A stretch of DNA of 64,000 nt from Clostridiales bacterium (GCA_015655075.1 JAATFT010000074.1:18012-82011), one strand, 5' to 3'; counted from the first letter of the stretch, positions 1 through 7,262 are shown. A program made the numbers and translations. Notes: generated by a model from the letters alone, not told the origin.

Positions 1-1
1 A

Positions 2-322
2 AACCGTTCGGATTTAGATTATAAGGTGCTTGAACTCCTTGCCGAAAGGAAGGAGGAACCCATGAGTATTGTTACCGTTACTGGCACAAAGGGCTCCGTA
101 CCCAGAGGAGCGGGGGCCAAAATGATTGTTTATGAAACCGGGCATATTGCAGGCAGCATCGGGGGCGGCTGCAGTGAAGCAGAAGTAATACATAATGCCA
201 TAAGCATTATAGGAAGTAAAAGGTATATGCTTCAGACTATAGATATGACCGGGGATGTGGCGGAATCAGAGGGAATGGTATGCGGAGGTATTATGGAGGT
301 ACTGATTGAGGATTTTGTCTGA
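2..322 (+). CDS. XdhC/CoxI-domain protein, 5' end outside window
   Basis: The reading frame is open to the left edge, so the start is outside the window; the first in-window start is a GTG at 26. The visible part is the XdhC/CoxI domain: TVTGTKGSVPRGAGAKM resembles the family's VRxxGSxPRxxGAxM motif, followed by a GSIGGGCSEAEV stretch and the closing CGGIMEVLIEDF. The C-terminal Rossmann domain of full-length XdhC is absent, as in the single-domain members found in clostridial selenium-dependent molybdenum hydroxylase clusters. The family is thought to prepare or insert sulfurated molybdenum cofactor for xanthine-dehydrogenase-type enzymes. Its neighbours are wrecked members of the same cluster, so this gene may no longer have a client enzyme here. 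Family certain; function by homology. Confidence 0.75.
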   Translation, partial: NRSDLDYKVLELLAERKEEPMSIVTVTGTKGSVPRGAGAKMIVYETGHIAGSIGGGCSEAEVIHNAISIIGSKRYMLQTIDMTGDVAESEGMVCGGIMEVLIEDFV

Positions 323-404
323 AAAAAACATTTTATTTTTTACCCAATAGGAAATTGCGCCCTATTCGATAAAAAACCCGGCAGGGGGATGCGCATGACG
401 CACC

Positions 405-430
405 AGAGTCTGGCAAGCCAGACTCTTTCT
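405..430 (+). terminator. Candidate terminator after the XdhC-like gene
   Basis: A perfect 9-bp inverted repeat (AGAGTCTGG at 405-413, CCAGACTCT at 418-426) with a 4-nt loop is followed by TTCTTATTATAT. The T tract is imperfect, so this may be a weak terminator or simply a hairpin. The rest of 323-440 holds nothing I recognise. Confidence 0.55.
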
Positions 431-444
431 TATTATATGGTTTA

Positions 445-1130
445 GATTGATTAGTCAATCAATATGGTTTATCGGTTGAAAAAATAGCTGACCGGATGCC
501 AATAATATCCGAGCAATATATGAAACCGGAATCCGTCCGGTTACCGTATCCACTTTTTTATTGAAACCAGGAGGCTATAAAAATCTGACGAAGTTAAATA
601 AGGCGTTGCTCCATACCGCCGCACCCAAATTTATCCAGGGGGATAATATCCGGAGGGATCTTATCCAGGTGGATATTATCCCCCTGGATAAGATGAAAAG
701 CCTTGCAAAAGAAGCATCCCGGGACAAAAATTATTTTAAACCGGCTGAAAAGCCGGAAAATATACGGCGGGAGGATTATTCTACCTTTTGTTCAAAATGC
801 AGAAACTGTGTGGATGTATGTCCCAGCAGAGCCAATGTTTTCCTGGAAAGGAATAATAAAAAATATACTCTCCATCAGGACGCTCTGTGCAATGAATGCG
901 GTAATTGTTCTCATTTTTGCATTTTAGGACACATATCATATAAAGAGAAGTTTACCGTATTCCGGACGGAGGAGGATTTGTTTAACAGTACCAACGACGG
1001 ATTTTATCAGGAGGGGGACAATTCGACAATCAGGTGGAAAAATCTGATTTATATAGGACGTGAGGAAGATCTGATTGGGATTCCGGAAGAGATCAGGGAT
1101 TTGATAAATTGTGTTAAAATCCGAAGGTAA
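445..1130 (+). pseudogene. ygfK: Remnant of ygfK (putative selenate reductase, Fe-S subunit)
   Basis: YgfK is normally about 1000 residues; only parts of it survive here. In the frame ending at 1130 the sequence from about 492 reads ANNIRAIYETGIRPVT then LLKPGGYKNL, the conserved YgfK motif. It then passes directly from YFKPAEKPENIRRED to the C-terminal ferredoxin part, with Cys clusters CSKCRNCVDVC and CNECGNCSHFC and the tail KFTVFRTEEDL. The large middle (FAD/NAD-binding part) is gone, apparently by an in-frame deletion. A TGA at 489-491 closes this frame upstream, and the preceding residues LSVEKIADRM lie in another frame, so there is also a frameshift near 495-505. The longest surviving ORF begins with TTG at 561 (189 aa). 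It cannot be a working YgfK; a free-standing small ferredoxin is conceivable but I consider it unlikely. Confidence 0.75.
631..691. repeat. 21-bp perfect inverted repeat inside the ygfK remnant
   Basis: The arms at 631-651 and 671-691 are exact reverse complements (they begin TTATCCAGGGGGATAA) separated by 19 nt. The spacer also carries a TTATCCAGG (661-669), so alternative pairings exist. The arms are translated in the remnant as a stretch that does not resemble YgfK, suggesting inserted palindromic DNA. Confidence 0.7.
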
Positions 1131-1166
1131 AAGCAGACGAAACATTAAAATAGAGGAGGAAAATCA

Positions 1167-2381
1167 TTGAGTCAATTCGAAATTGTACATTATGAACGGA
1201 AAAAGGGAAATAAAAAATCACTGGAGCATTTAGGATTTAAAGCGGCAAAAAAGGCACGGCGGTTCCACGGCAGTTTTGATATGTATAAGGAAACACCTCT
1301 GGTAGCCCTGGATAAATTATCGGAAAAGCTGAAGGTAAAAGACATTTTTATAAAAGACGAATCCTACCGGTTTGGCTTAAATGCCTTTAAAGTATTAGGA
1401 GGCAGCTATGCTATCGGGAATTATATAGCCCAAAAATTAGGAAAAGACATTGACGGGCTCCCTTACCGGACCATGATTTCTAAGGAAGTAAAGGATAAAT
1501 TGGGGGATATTACCTTTATATCCGCAACTGACGGCAATCATGGAAGAGGAGTCGCCTGGACGGCAAGGCAGTTAAAGCAGAAATCCGTAATTTTGATGCC
1601 CAAGGGCAGTACGGCGGAACGGCTGGAAAATATCAGAGCGGAGGGGGCGGACGCTTCCATTACGGATTTAAATTATGACGATGCGGTGCGCAAAGCCAAC
1701 GGCTATGCCGAGAAAAACGGCTGGGTCATGGTACAGGACACCTCCTGGGAAGGCTATGAGGCAATTCCCACCTGGATTATGCAGGGATACACCACTATGG
1801 CATATGAAGCCTATCTCCAGCTTAAGGGAGTAAAACCCACCCATATTTTTATTCAGGCAGGCGTCGGTTCTTTTGCCGCCGCCGTTACGGGATTTTTTTC
1901 AAGTGTTTACGGGGAGGACAGACCGATTACAACCGTTGTTGAACCTAATCAGGCGGCCTGTATCTTCCGGACGGCCAAGAAAAACGACGGTAAAATTCAT
2001 CCGGTTAAGGGTGATATGAATACCATAATGGCGGGCCTTGCCTGCGGTGAACCGGCTACGGTGGCCTGGGAGGTATTAAGGGATTATGCAGATAGTTTCA
2101 TAGCCTGTCCCGATTATGTGGCGGCTCAGGGCATGCGTATATTAGGAAACCCTTTAAACGGCGACGAGAAAATAATCGCAGGAGAAAGCGGTGCGGCGGG
2201 CTTTGGGTTAATCAGCGAAGTTTTAAGGAATCCGGAATTAAAATGGTTAAAGGAAAAGCTTGGAATTGATGAGAATTCGGTCCTGCTTTTCTTTAACAGT
2301 GAAGGGGATACGGACAAAGAAAGCTACAGAAAAATCGTCTGGGACGGACTGTATCCACGGTCCAGTGGAGAATGCCTGTAA
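1167..2381 (+). CDS. ygeX: Diaminopropionate ammonia-lyase (YgeX)
   Basis: This PLP enzyme of the tryptophan-synthase-beta fold converts 2,3-diaminopropionate to pyruvate and ammonia. Its 404 residues match the family's usual length. The Schiff-base lysine is K75 in RFGLNAFKVLGG, and the ATDGNHGRGVAW and QAGVGSFAAAV (phosphate-binding loop) motifs are present, so the protein looks intact. The start is TTG at 1167, chosen because GAGGAGGA lies just upstream and no ATG is in a better place. In Escherichia coli and clostridia ygeX lies beside ygfK, xdh and hydrolase genes of a purine/nitrogen scavenging cluster. Here it is the only undamaged gene among decayed neighbours, so it may serve on its own in amino-acid catabolism. 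Confidence 0.9.
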   Translation: MSQFEIVHYERKKGNKKSLEHLGFKAAKKARRFHGSFDMYKETPLVALDKLSEKLKVKDIFIKDESYRFGLNAFKVLGGSYAIGNYIAQKLGKDIDGLPYRTMISKEVKDKLGDITFISATDGNHGRGVAWTARQLKQKSVILMPKGSTAERLENIRAEGADASITDLNYDDAVRKANGYAEKNGWVMVQDTSWEGYEAIPTWIMQGYTTMAYEAYLQLKGVKPTHIFIQAGVGSFAAAVTGFFSSVYGEDRPITTVVEPNQAACIFRTAKKNDGKIHPVKGDMNTIMAGLACGEPATVAWEVLRDYADSFIACPDYVAAQGMRILGNPLNGDEKIIAGESGAAGFGLISEVLRNPELKWLKEKLGIDENSVLLFFNSEGDTDKESYRKIVWDGLYPRSSGECL

Positions 2382-2433
2382 AAACAAACCGGGAAAAGTT
2401 TAAAAACTAATTTACTTTTTAAGGAGGAAGGAT

Positions 2434-2871
2434 CGTGTTTAATAAAAACAAGGAAGACGAAGTTTATCTCCCGCATATGAGGGAGATGTCCTGGAGGAAG
2501 ATGGAGTGATTAAAAAAGTCGGCGGCCTTTTATCGGGAAAGCCCCATCCCCGGGTGTACGGCTCCTTTCCCGGGATTCTCGGCAAATATGTCAGGGAGGA
2601 AAAAGCCTTAAGTCTGGAAGAGACCGTATATAAGCTGACCCATAAAGCGGCGGCGGCCGTGAATATAAAACGCAGGGGATTATTAAAGCCCGGCTATTAT
2701 GCCGACATCACCATTTTTAATCCGGATACGGTACTGGATAGGGGTACCTTTACGGATCCCATACAATATCCGGAGGGTATTGAGTAAGTGCTTGTAAACG
2801 GGCGGATTGCCGTAAGGAAAGGAGAACATACGGGAGTGGGGGCCGGACGGGTGATAAGAAGAGAAAGCTGA
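2434..2871 (+). pseudogene. Remnant of a D-aminoacylase / N-acyl-D-amino-acid deacylase
   Basis: A good ribosome site (AAGGAGGAAGGATC) precedes a GTG at 2435, but that frame stops after 24 codons. In the next frame GDVLEEDGVIKKVG (from about 2479) resembles the N-terminal strand of amidohydrolases (ADVLIEDGRI-like) and then jumps straight to GKPHPRVYGSFPGIL, a hallmark of the C-terminal third of D-aminoacylases. The C-terminus (RGLLKPGYYADITIFNPDTV, DPIQYPEGIE) is well kept, then a TAA at 2785-2787 replaces the usual Tyr codon. After it VLVNGRIAVRKGEHTG continues in frame to TGA at 2869. So there are three lesions: a frameshift near the start, a deletion of most of the barrel (about 400 residues), and a nonsense codon. 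Confidence 0.8.
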
Positions 2872-2913
2872 CAGTGAAAAAATTTACACCATGAGCAATA
2901 TAGGAGGAACAGG

Positions 2914-3045
2914 ATGTATCAATTTTTAATAAACCATCAGCCTATAACAATGGAAGAAGATAGAAACCTCCTGGAATATATGAGGGATTGTTTAGACATT
3001 ATCTCGGTGAAAAACGGCTGCATGGAGGGCGCCTGCATGTTTTGA
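2914..3045 (+). pseudogene. N-terminal stub of a selenium-dependent xanthine-dehydrogenase-like enzyme
   Basis: After AGGAGGAACAGG an ATG opens a 43-residue frame (MYQFLINHQP..., LLEYMRDCLDI, SVKNGCMEGACMF) that matches the start of the plant-type [2Fe-2S] domain of molybdenum hydroxylases. There the motif continues CxxGxCGxC, but here TGA follows directly after GACMF. The rest of this roughly 850-residue enzyme is missing. The stub lies next to the XdhC-like gene, ygfK and ygeX relics, the usual companions of this enzyme. Confidence 0.65.
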
Positions 3046-3061
3046 TCCCAAATCAATGCCT

Positions 3062-3196
3062 GCCACTGTGGGTATAAAAGGAAATATGGCTCTTACCATG
3101 ATAGGAGGGGAAACCGTAGTAAAGGAGGACAGACTTGTCTTAATTGACGAGGAGAAGACGGCCAGAAAGGCAGTGAACCGGTTATTAAACATGTAA
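3062..3196 (+). pseudogene. C-terminal scrap, possibly an SsnA-like amidohydrolase
   Basis: In the frame ending at the TAA 3194-3196 I read GNMALTMIGGETVVKEDRL then VLIDEEKTARKAVNRLL. The pattern of a strand (V..GGE.VVK...L) followed by a DEEK helix resembles the end of amidohydrolases such as SsnA or guanine deaminase, which live in the same selenium/molybdenum clusters. The piece has no start or ribosome site of its own and directly follows the xanthine-dehydrogenase stub, as if a deletion joined two genes. The identification is weak. Confidence 0.35.
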
Positions 3197-3204
3197 ACCG
3201 GGTA

Positions 3205-4311
3205 TTATTTTTCAAAGGGCATTCTGGTAATTCTGTCACAGAGTTCACGATAGGAAATGCCTTTGCTTACAGCCTCCCGGGGAATTAAGCTGGTAGGGGT
3301 CATACCAGGCAGGGTGTTGGCTTCCAGACATATAAATTCGCCGTTTTCATCCAGTATAAAATCAATCCTGGAATAGTCCCCCAGTCTTAATGCCTTATGG
3401 ACCTGCAGCGCCCTTTTTTGAATTTTATGAGTAAATTGGGAAGATAATTCAGCAGGACAGACTTCTTTTGTGAATCCGCTCTGGTATTTGTTTTTATAAT
3501 CATAAAAGCCTTGACTGGGAATAATTTCAATTACCGGCAAAGCTTCCTTACCTAGTATGCCCACGGAAAATTCCCTGCCTTTTATCATTTTTTCAACCAA
3601 TACGTTATCTTCATATCTGGCCGCGTATTGGAGGGCTTTTTTCAATTCCTCTTTGTTATTTACCATAGAAACACCTACACTGGAACCGCAGCTGCAAGGT
3701 TTTATAACACAGGGAAATCCAATTTTATCAATAATTGTGTTGCAATTAATTGTGTTGTAATTATTAATTGTATTATAACTATTGATTTTATTATAATTAT
3801 GAAGTTTTTCATAATCTTTAATATCATACAAAATCCAGTCGGCCGTAGGTATGCCTGCCTGCGCCAGTAATTTTTTAGTTATATCCTTATCCATGGCCAA
3901 TAAGCTTCCGATATAACCGGTCCCCGTATATTTTATATTAAAATTGTCAAAGGTAGCCTGAATCTGCCCGTTTTCTCCCATGGAACCATGTAAAGCGATA
4001 AATACCACATTCGCCAGTTTGCATATTTCCAATACATTTTTGCCGATTAAGGCAAGCTGTCCGTTGTTGCGTTTCCTTATTTCTTCCAGATCCGGTTCTT
4101 TTTCCGGGACCGGATACTCGTATCCTTTTCCTTCTCCCGGCTTGGAAAATAACAGGTTGAAATCATTTAAGCCTGTATCCGCACCTTCATAAACGTCCAA
4201 AAGTAAAACTTCATGGCCGGATTCCATTAAAGAATTGGCGATAAGGCTTCCGGAAGACAGGGAAACGTCCCTTTCCGGACTTAATCCGCCGGCCAGCACC
4301 ACAATTTTCAT
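3205..4311 (-). CDS. ddl: D-alanine--D-alanine ligase
   Basis: An ATP-grasp ligase that makes D-Ala-D-Ala for peptidoglycan in the cytoplasm. The N-terminal MKIVVLAGGLSPERDVSLSSG, the ALHGSMGENGQIQ substrate loop, the KPCSCGSSVGV nucleotide-binding region, EKMIKGREFSVG, and the metal-binding end (RIDFILDENG, EANTLPGMTPTSLIP) are all present. I chose the ATG at 4309-4311 because the family begins at MKIVVLAGG; the frame is open to 4368 but the extension is not family-like. Length is 368 aa. An unusual low-complexity loop (YNKINSYNTINNYNTIN) interrupts the protein before the GFPCVIKPC strand; see the repeat at 3727-3800. Nothing suggests D-Lac or D-Ser specificity. It is a single gene facing away from the ygeX region. 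Confidence 0.92.
   Translation of the reverse strand: MKIVVLAGGLSPERDVSLSSGSLIANSLMESGHEVLLLDVYEGADTGLNDFNLLFSKPGEGKGYEYPVPEKEPDLEEIRKRNNGQLALIGKNVLEICKLANVVFIALHGSMGENGQIQATFDNFNIKYTGTGYIGSLLAMDKDITKKLLAQAGIPTADWILYDIKDYEKLHNYNKINSYNTINNYNTINCNTIIDKIGFPCVIKPCSCGSSVGVSMVNNKEELKKALQYAARYEDNVLVEKMIKGREFSVGILGKEALPVIEIIPSQGFYDYKNKYQSGFTKEVCPAELSSQFTHKIQKRALQVHKALRLGDYSRIDFILDENGEFICLEANTLPGMTPTSLIPREAVSKGISYRELCDRITRMPFEK
3727..3800 (-). repeat. Imperfect tandem repeat encoding an Asn/Tyr/Ile-rich loop in ddl
   Basis: AT-rich DNA with recurring TTAATTGT/TTATTAATTG-like units encodes about four copies of a (Y/C)N(T/K)I(N) motif within Ddl. Other Ddl proteins have a short loop here, so this looks like a small in-frame expansion. 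Confidence 0.65.
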
Positions 4312-4740
4312 GTCAGATTCCCTTTCTGCGTATTTAGTACGCATCGATAAAATTTTATGCTGTATCATTTATCTGTATCATTATACAAAACATTTTTTTA
4401 TAAAAATATCACTATAATGCTTCAGACGTTGCAGATGGTGCTATAAAGTCGGGTAATGTAAAAAGTTTTCTACTAAAAATGCAAATTTAAAGCCCAAATT
4501 TTGAAATATCAGAACTAAGGCTTGATATTTATTCCTCAAGTAATAACTTAAAAACGGTTTAAATTGCTTTGGCATAATATCAATTCTGGTTCTTATAGGT
4601 TTTCTGAATCATAATCATATCCTCAATTCCTGATAATTCCTAATTATTTAAATGAAAGGCCGGCAATCCTGTATACAGTTTAGAACATGAAATTCCTTTA
4701 TGCTGGCTCTTCCGGGGAATTAAACTGGCAGGGACTTTTA
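4312..4740. other. AT-rich intergenic region with a ddl 3' fragment
   Basis: Most of this stretch is AT-rich with no supported gene. On the minus strand, 4640-4737 reads VPASLIPRKSQHKGISCSKL before a stop (CTA at 4640-4642), clearly related to the end of the neighbouring Ddl (TPTSLIPREAVSKGISYREL). It is a detached, diverged copy of a ligase gene's 3' end with no start. I see nothing else recognisable. Confidence 0.55.
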
Positions 4741-4746
4741 ATAATA

Positions 4747-4770
4747 AACTTGTAATATATCATATGACTT
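4747..4770. promoter_or_regulatory. Candidate operator for the GntR regulator (upstream copy)
   Basis: A 24-bp site, AACTTGTAA-6 nt-ATATGACTT, matches the perfect palindrome at 5680-5703 at 19 of 24 positions. It lies 5 bp upstream of the -35 box of the gntR promoter, where a GntR dimer could control its own gene. The palindrome is imperfect on the right arm. Confidence 0.55.
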
Positions 4771-4775
4771 TAGTA

Positions 4776-4804
4776 TTGACAAATAGAAAAACAGGTGTAA
4801 TATA
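4776..4804 (+). promoter_or_regulatory. Candidate promoter for gntR
   Basis: A perfect TTGACA (4776-4781) is followed after 16 nt by TAATAT (4798-4803). A second possible -10, TATAAT at about 4896-4901, lies closer to the gene but lacks a clear -35. Confidence 0.5.
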
Positions 4805-4925
4805 TAAATATAATCATTTACAAAAAATATATAAATATAATATAAAAAATAATAAAAATATAACAATTAATTGAATTATAAGAAGAAAATCTATTGTATA
4901 ATATATAGATGAATAGGTGAATTAA

Positions 4926-5627
4926 ATGGAGTATACTGGGCGATTTGAATATTTGAAAAAGCCGGAAATAAAGGAACAAGTTTTTAAGCAATTATTGATG
5001 AAGATAGAAAGAGGAGAATGGAAACCAGGAGAAAAGATTCCCTCTGAAAATGAATTGACGAGAGTAATGGGAGTCAGCAGGATTACTGTACGGGAAGCAA
5101 TTCAGAAATTAGTGGCAATTAATGTGGTGGAAACTTTTCAAGGGAAAGGTACCTATGTAAAAACAGTAACTTCCAATAGCTACCTCAAATCTATGACCCC
5201 GATGCTTTTTATGAATAACGATGATATCCGGGCCGTATTGGAATATAGAAAAATTGTTGAAGTAGGAATTATAGATATTTTTATTGAAAAAGCTACGAAA
5301 AAAGATGTTATTCAATTGAAAAAATATTTGCAAAAGATGAGTTATTATTGCGAAAAGAATAATTTAAGTAAATATAAGGAATATGATTTAAGCTTTCATA
5401 TGAAATTATATGAAATGACAGATAATCCGTTTATCATCAAGATTAGTAATATTGTCAAAGATGTTTTAAATTCTGCTATAGCAAGCGCTCTGACAATACA
5501 AGGTGCGCGGGAAGGCGTAGAATACCATACAAAAATCATAGATTGTATTGAAAATAAGAATGGTGAGAAATTGAAAAAAATTACGAAAGAAATGTTGGAT
5601 GCTGTTGAAAGGGAAATAGGAAAATAA
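4926..5627 (+). CDS. GntR/FadR-family transcriptional regulator
   Basis: A cytoplasmic DNA-binding repressor or activator of 233 residues. The N-terminal winged helix is clear (WKPGEKIPSENELTRVMGVSRITVREAIQKL, then the wing FQGKGTYV), and the all-helical C-terminal part (EYRKIVEVGIIDIF..., DLSFHMKLYEMTDNPFI, HTKIIDCIENKNGEKL) is the FCD effector domain of the FadR subfamily, which usually binds a small carboxylate or sugar metabolite. It is followed by the ECF importer and catabolic genes in the same direction, with related palindromes before it and before the next gene. It is therefore the likely local regulator, with a substrate or intermediate of the cluster as effector. No other regulator occurs in the cluster. 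Confidence 0.88.
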   Translation: MEYTGRFEYLKKPEIKEQVFKQLLMKIERGEWKPGEKIPSENELTRVMGVSRITVREAIQKLVAINVVETFQGKGTYVKTVTSNSYLKSMTPMLFMNNDDIRAVLEYRKIVEVGIIDIFIEKATKKDVIQLKKYLQKMSYYCEKNNLSKYKEYDLSFHMKLYEMTDNPFIIKISNIVKDVLNSAIASALTIQGAREGVEYHTKIIDCIENKNGEKLKKITKEMLDAVEREIGK

Positions 5628-5640
5628 AGTGTCGAACTTA

Positions 5641-5668
5641 AATATCATGTGAAGCTCTGCATGATATT
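5641..5668 (+). promoter_or_regulatory. Hairpin between gntR and the ECF S gene
   Basis: Perfect 9-bp arms AATATCATG (5641-5649) and CATGATATT (5660-5668) with a 10-nt loop, followed by TTATATAA. It could end part of the gntR transcript or act in the leader of the transporter message. Confidence 0.5.
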
Positions 5669-5679
5669 TTATATAAACA

Positions 5680-5703
5680 AACTTGTATTACATCATACAA
5701 GTT
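5680..5703. promoter_or_regulatory. Candidate GntR operator before the ECF transporter
   Basis: A perfect palindrome with 9-bp arms (AACTTGTAT and ATACAAGTT) and a 6-bp spacer sits 24 bp before the S-component start. The shape (TTGTAT...ATACAA) is typical of FadR-type GntR sites. A related copy precedes gntR at 4747-4770. Confidence 0.65.
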
Positions 5704-5727
5704 ATAAAAGAAGAGGAGGACAAAAAT

Positions 5728-6357
5728 ATGACTCAAAAAAAGAAAAAAATGACATTTATGGAAGGACTAAAAGCGCAGTTTTCGACCAAATCATTAGTAT
5801 TGATTCCAATTGCCGTAGGAATTAATCTAATTGGCGGTACCTTATGCTCGACATTAAAATTACCGCTGTTCTTAGACATGATCGGAACAATCGTAATTGC
5901 CTGCTTGTCCGGTCCATGGGTAGCTGCTTTGTGTGGATTACTTACTAACATTTTCCTTGCACTGGTTGCAAATCCAGTCTATCTTCCATATTCAGTGGTA
6001 AGTATTTTATGTGGATTGGTAACTGGTTATATGGTAAAAGCGGGATTATTCAAAAAAGTTTGGGGCGCAATACTTACCTGGCTTGCATGTACATTAACAA
6101 ATGTAGCATCTGCATCAACAATTACAATTTTGGTGTATGGTGGAGCAACTGGAACGACAGGTTCTTCCGTATTGACGGCAACATTAATTGCGGCAACAAA
6201 AGATATTGTGACATCCGTTTTATCTTCATCCATGATTGAAAATTTAATTGATAAAGGAATCGCATTCTTCATTGCATTTATAATTGTGAAGAAAATTCCA
6301 AAGAGATTTTTAAGTCAGTATGCCGTAGATGCAGAAGATGAAGAAGATGACGATTAA
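5728..6357 (+). CDS. ECF transporter substrate-binding S component
   Basis: A 209-residue membrane protein with about six hydrophobic segments (for example SLVLIPIAVGINLIGGTLC, MIGTIVIACLSGPWVAALCG, GIAFFIAFIIV) and an acidic tail (DAEDEEDDD). I take the ATG at 5728, which has AGAGGAGGA at the right distance, rather than the upstream in-frame start at 5683, whose extension is not hydrophobic or family-like. LPLFLDMIGTI followed by a GPWVAALCGLLTN stretch is typical of ECF S components. It is followed by the T and A components, so it belongs to a complete dedicated (group I) ECF importer. Substrate unknown; the downstream nucleoside hydrolase and sugar kinases suggest a nucleoside or related N-glycoside. 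Confidence 0.82.
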   Translation: MTQKKKKMTFMEGLKAQFSTKSLVLIPIAVGINLIGGTLCSTLKLPLFLDMIGTIVIACLSGPWVAALCGLLTNIFLALVANPVYLPYSVVSILCGLVTGYMVKAGLFKKVWGAILTWLACTLTNVASASTITILVYGGATGTTGSSVLTATLIAATKDIVTSVLSSSMIENLIDKGIAFFIAFIIVKKIPKRFLSQYAVDAEDEEDDD

Positions 6358-6383
6358 AATTTGAAAGTATAAGGAGGTACTAT

Positions 6384-6419
6384 ATGTGGCAAAGGTATCC
6401 CCAAATCAAAGAAAAGTGA
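6384..6419 (+). CDS. Possible 11-codon leader peptide between S and T genes
   Basis: AAGGAGG (6371-6377) is ideally placed before an ATG that opens MWQRYPQIKEK and stops at TGA. The ORF overlaps a perfect 10-bp inverted repeat (AAAGGTATCC at 6391-6400 with GGATACCTTT at 6426-6435), so ribosomes on this ORF would open the hairpin. Translation is not proven; the strong ribosome site is the main evidence. Confidence 0.4.
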   Translation: MWQRYPQIKEK

Positions 6420-6435
6420 TAATGAGGATACCTTT
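6391..6435 (+). promoter_or_regulatory. Hairpin in the S-T gap
   Basis: Perfect 10-bp arms with a 25-nt loop lie between the S and T genes, just before the AGGAGG (6441-6446) of the T gene. There is no T run, so it is not a simple terminator. It may set relative expression of S and T or mark an mRNA processing point. Confidence 0.55.
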
Positions 6436-6455
6436 ATGATAGGAGGTTAGTTACT

Positions 6456-7247
6456 ATGGCAAAAATATCAAATTCATTCGTTCCTAAAGACACAATTATA
6501 GAAGAACTAAATCCTATGACCAAGATTTTGGCTGTTTTTTCATTAGGGCTCGGAACGCTAATTTTTCCAAACTCATGGCTGGGGCTGATAATTATTATAG
6601 GACTGTTTTTTGTGGCGTATTTGGCTAAAACATTAAAAGATTTTACGAAAATCATGTTTGGATTTGGAATACCAATTACGGTTATGCTGATGTTTATACA
6701 GGGATGCTATAGTCCGAAAAATGTAACTATCATAGCTGAATTTGGATTTCTGCAGGTAGGTCTTGAAGGTGTGTTATATGCGTTTAAGATTATAAGCACA
6801 TTATTAGTATTTTTAGGTACGTTTTATATTATGAATAAAACGACTTATACAGGTAAGCTTGTAGCAGCATTGACAAATAGCGGACTTCCACCAAAAGCGG
6901 GATATTTAGTTCTTGCAAGTTTAAATGTTGTTCCTCAGATGCAGAGAAGAATGGAAGTAATTCAGGAGGCACAGGGGGCACGAGGGGTAGAAATCGGAGG
7001 AGGGATTATAGCACGTATTAAGGCGTATATTCCGCTTTTAGGACCAGTTGTTATGTCAGCTCTTACGGATGCGCAGGAAAGAGGAATGACTTTGGAAACT
7101 CGAGGATTTGGGATTACTGGTGTAAAACAGACGAGCTATGTAGAGGTTACACAATCAAACTTGGATAGAATATTAAAGGCAATTCTTATCTTATTCTTTA
7201 TAATAGTAGTTATACTGACTGTTTTAATGAAATTAAATATTATTTAG
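6456..7247 (+). CDS. ECF transporter transmembrane T component
   Basis: The energy-coupling membrane subunit (263 residues) that links the two ATPases to the S component. It has N-terminal membrane segments (TKILAVFSLGLGTLIF, LGLIIIIGLFFVAYLAK), the two cytosolic coupling helices with the Ala-Arg-Gly signature (EAQGARGVEIGG and DAQERGMTLETRGFG), and a final membrane helix (ILKAILILFFIIVVILTVLM). AGGAGG precedes the ATG. The ATPase genes follow at once. Confidence 0.88.
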   Translation: MAKISNSFVPKDTIIEELNPMTKILAVFSLGLGTLIFPNSWLGLIIIIGLFFVAYLAKTLKDFTKIMFGFGIPITVMLMFIQGCYSPKNVTIIAEFGFLQVGLEGVLYAFKIISTLLVFLGTFYIMNKTTYTGKLVAALTNSGLPPKAGYLVLASLNVVPQMQRRMEVIQEAQGARGVEIGGGIIARIKAYIPLLGPVVMSALTDAQERGMTLETRGFGITGVKQTSYVEVTQSNLDRILKAILILFFIIVVILTVLMKLNII

Positions 7248-7262
7248 AGGTAGGTGCGGAAG

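Noticed and set aside
489..491. TGA in the ygfK remnant as a selenocysteine codon
   Set aside because: No SECIS-like hairpin follows at the right distance, and the frame is broken around it.
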